From UBA3263 sp964528425 (lineage in GTDB: Bacteria > Bacteroidota > Bacteroidia > Bacteroidales > Muribaculaceae), in assembly GCA_964528425.1 (NCBI GenBank), contig CAZGTD010000028.1, forward strand, positions 1 to 24,097: 24,097 nucleotides of DNA. Reading direction: 5' to 3'. How positions within the stretch are numbered: position 1 is the first letter of the stretch; every line of letters begins with the position of its first letter. Under the pieces are notes generated by a model. The model made no database searches. It was not told where the DNA came from and worked only from the letters and a program-made list of their open reading frames with translations. Both the position numbers and the translations under genes were made by a program. Positions 24,026 through 24,097 of the stretch are shown here, piece by piece.

Positions 24026-24097
24026 TGGACCGCAAAGGTAAACTCTATTTCCGCTATGGCACAATGGGGTCGGCAAAAACGGCCCTGTTGTTGACCA
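24025..24097 (+). CDS. tdk: Probable thymidine kinase, 5' end only
   Basis: Only 24 codons are inside the window; the gene runs off the right edge. It starts at the ATG overlapping the gpmI stop by one base. The peptide reads 'KLYFRYGTMGSAKTALLL'. This resembles the N-terminus of type-II thymidine kinases, where an 'L-F-YG-M-SGKT' strand and P-loop come first. Here the P-loop is GTMGSAKT, with alanine in place of the glycine before the lysine. The enzyme would phosphorylate thymidine for dTTP salvage. The overlap suggests translational coupling to gpmI. With so little sequence another P-loop protein cannot be excluded. Confidence 0.55.
   Translation, partial: MDRKGKLYFRYGTMGSAKTALLLT

Overview
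The window looks like chromosomal DNA of a gut-type Bacteroidales bacterium; Muribaculaceae is a plausible family, but the sequence alone does not settle this. Three things point there. Promoters fit the Bacteroidetes pattern TTTG-N19-TAnnTTTG, some of them exactly. Several secreted proteins end in a Bacteroidetes-style 'DLQGR...GINIINGKK' C-terminal motif. The gene families are typical: a GEVED-like domain, a DUF4254-type protein, carboxy(nor)spermidine dehydrogenase and GH20. I see no CRISPR array, tRNA, rRNA, insertion sequence or integrase.

Region 1 (1-8300, minus strand) is an accessory, cell-surface region. It holds two small tandem paralogous exported proteins (one a lipoprotein), a 1199-aa GH36/clan-D-like glycosidase with repeats inserted before the barrel, and a 1075-aa non-catalytic secreted protein with discoidin-like, GEVED-like and lectin-like segments. 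The last gene follows a leader of about 200 nt that can fold into several hairpins and carries a nine-G tract.

Region 2 (8298-14000, minus strand) holds a sufC-sufD-sufS operon with its own promoter. It has no sufB and an unusually short SufD. Upstream of it is a secreted GH20 beta-N-acetylhexosaminidase with two C-terminal repeat modules, and an intrinsic terminator separates the two.

Region 3 (14005-20713, minus strand) is housekeeping. A tight five-gene run encodes carboxy(nor)spermidine dehydrogenase, ROK glucokinase, a DUF4254-type protein, RuvB and an FKBP-type isomerase. Its terminator overlaps the GH20 promoter. Upstream of it a 5'-nucleotidase-family lipoprotein gene is followed directly by panB.

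Region 4 (20714-24097, plus strand) starts at back-to-back divergent promoters. It carries an ABC-F ATPase gene, gpmI, and the first 24 codons of what looks like thymidine kinase, cut by the window edge.

The three large secreted proteins suggest binding and trimming of host or dietary glycans. There is no SusC/SusD pair in the window, so this is not a classical polysaccharide utilisation locus. I found no clear new defence or mobile system. The least explained features are the structured leader, the repeat-bearing glycosidase, the module shared between secreted proteins and the reduced suf operon.
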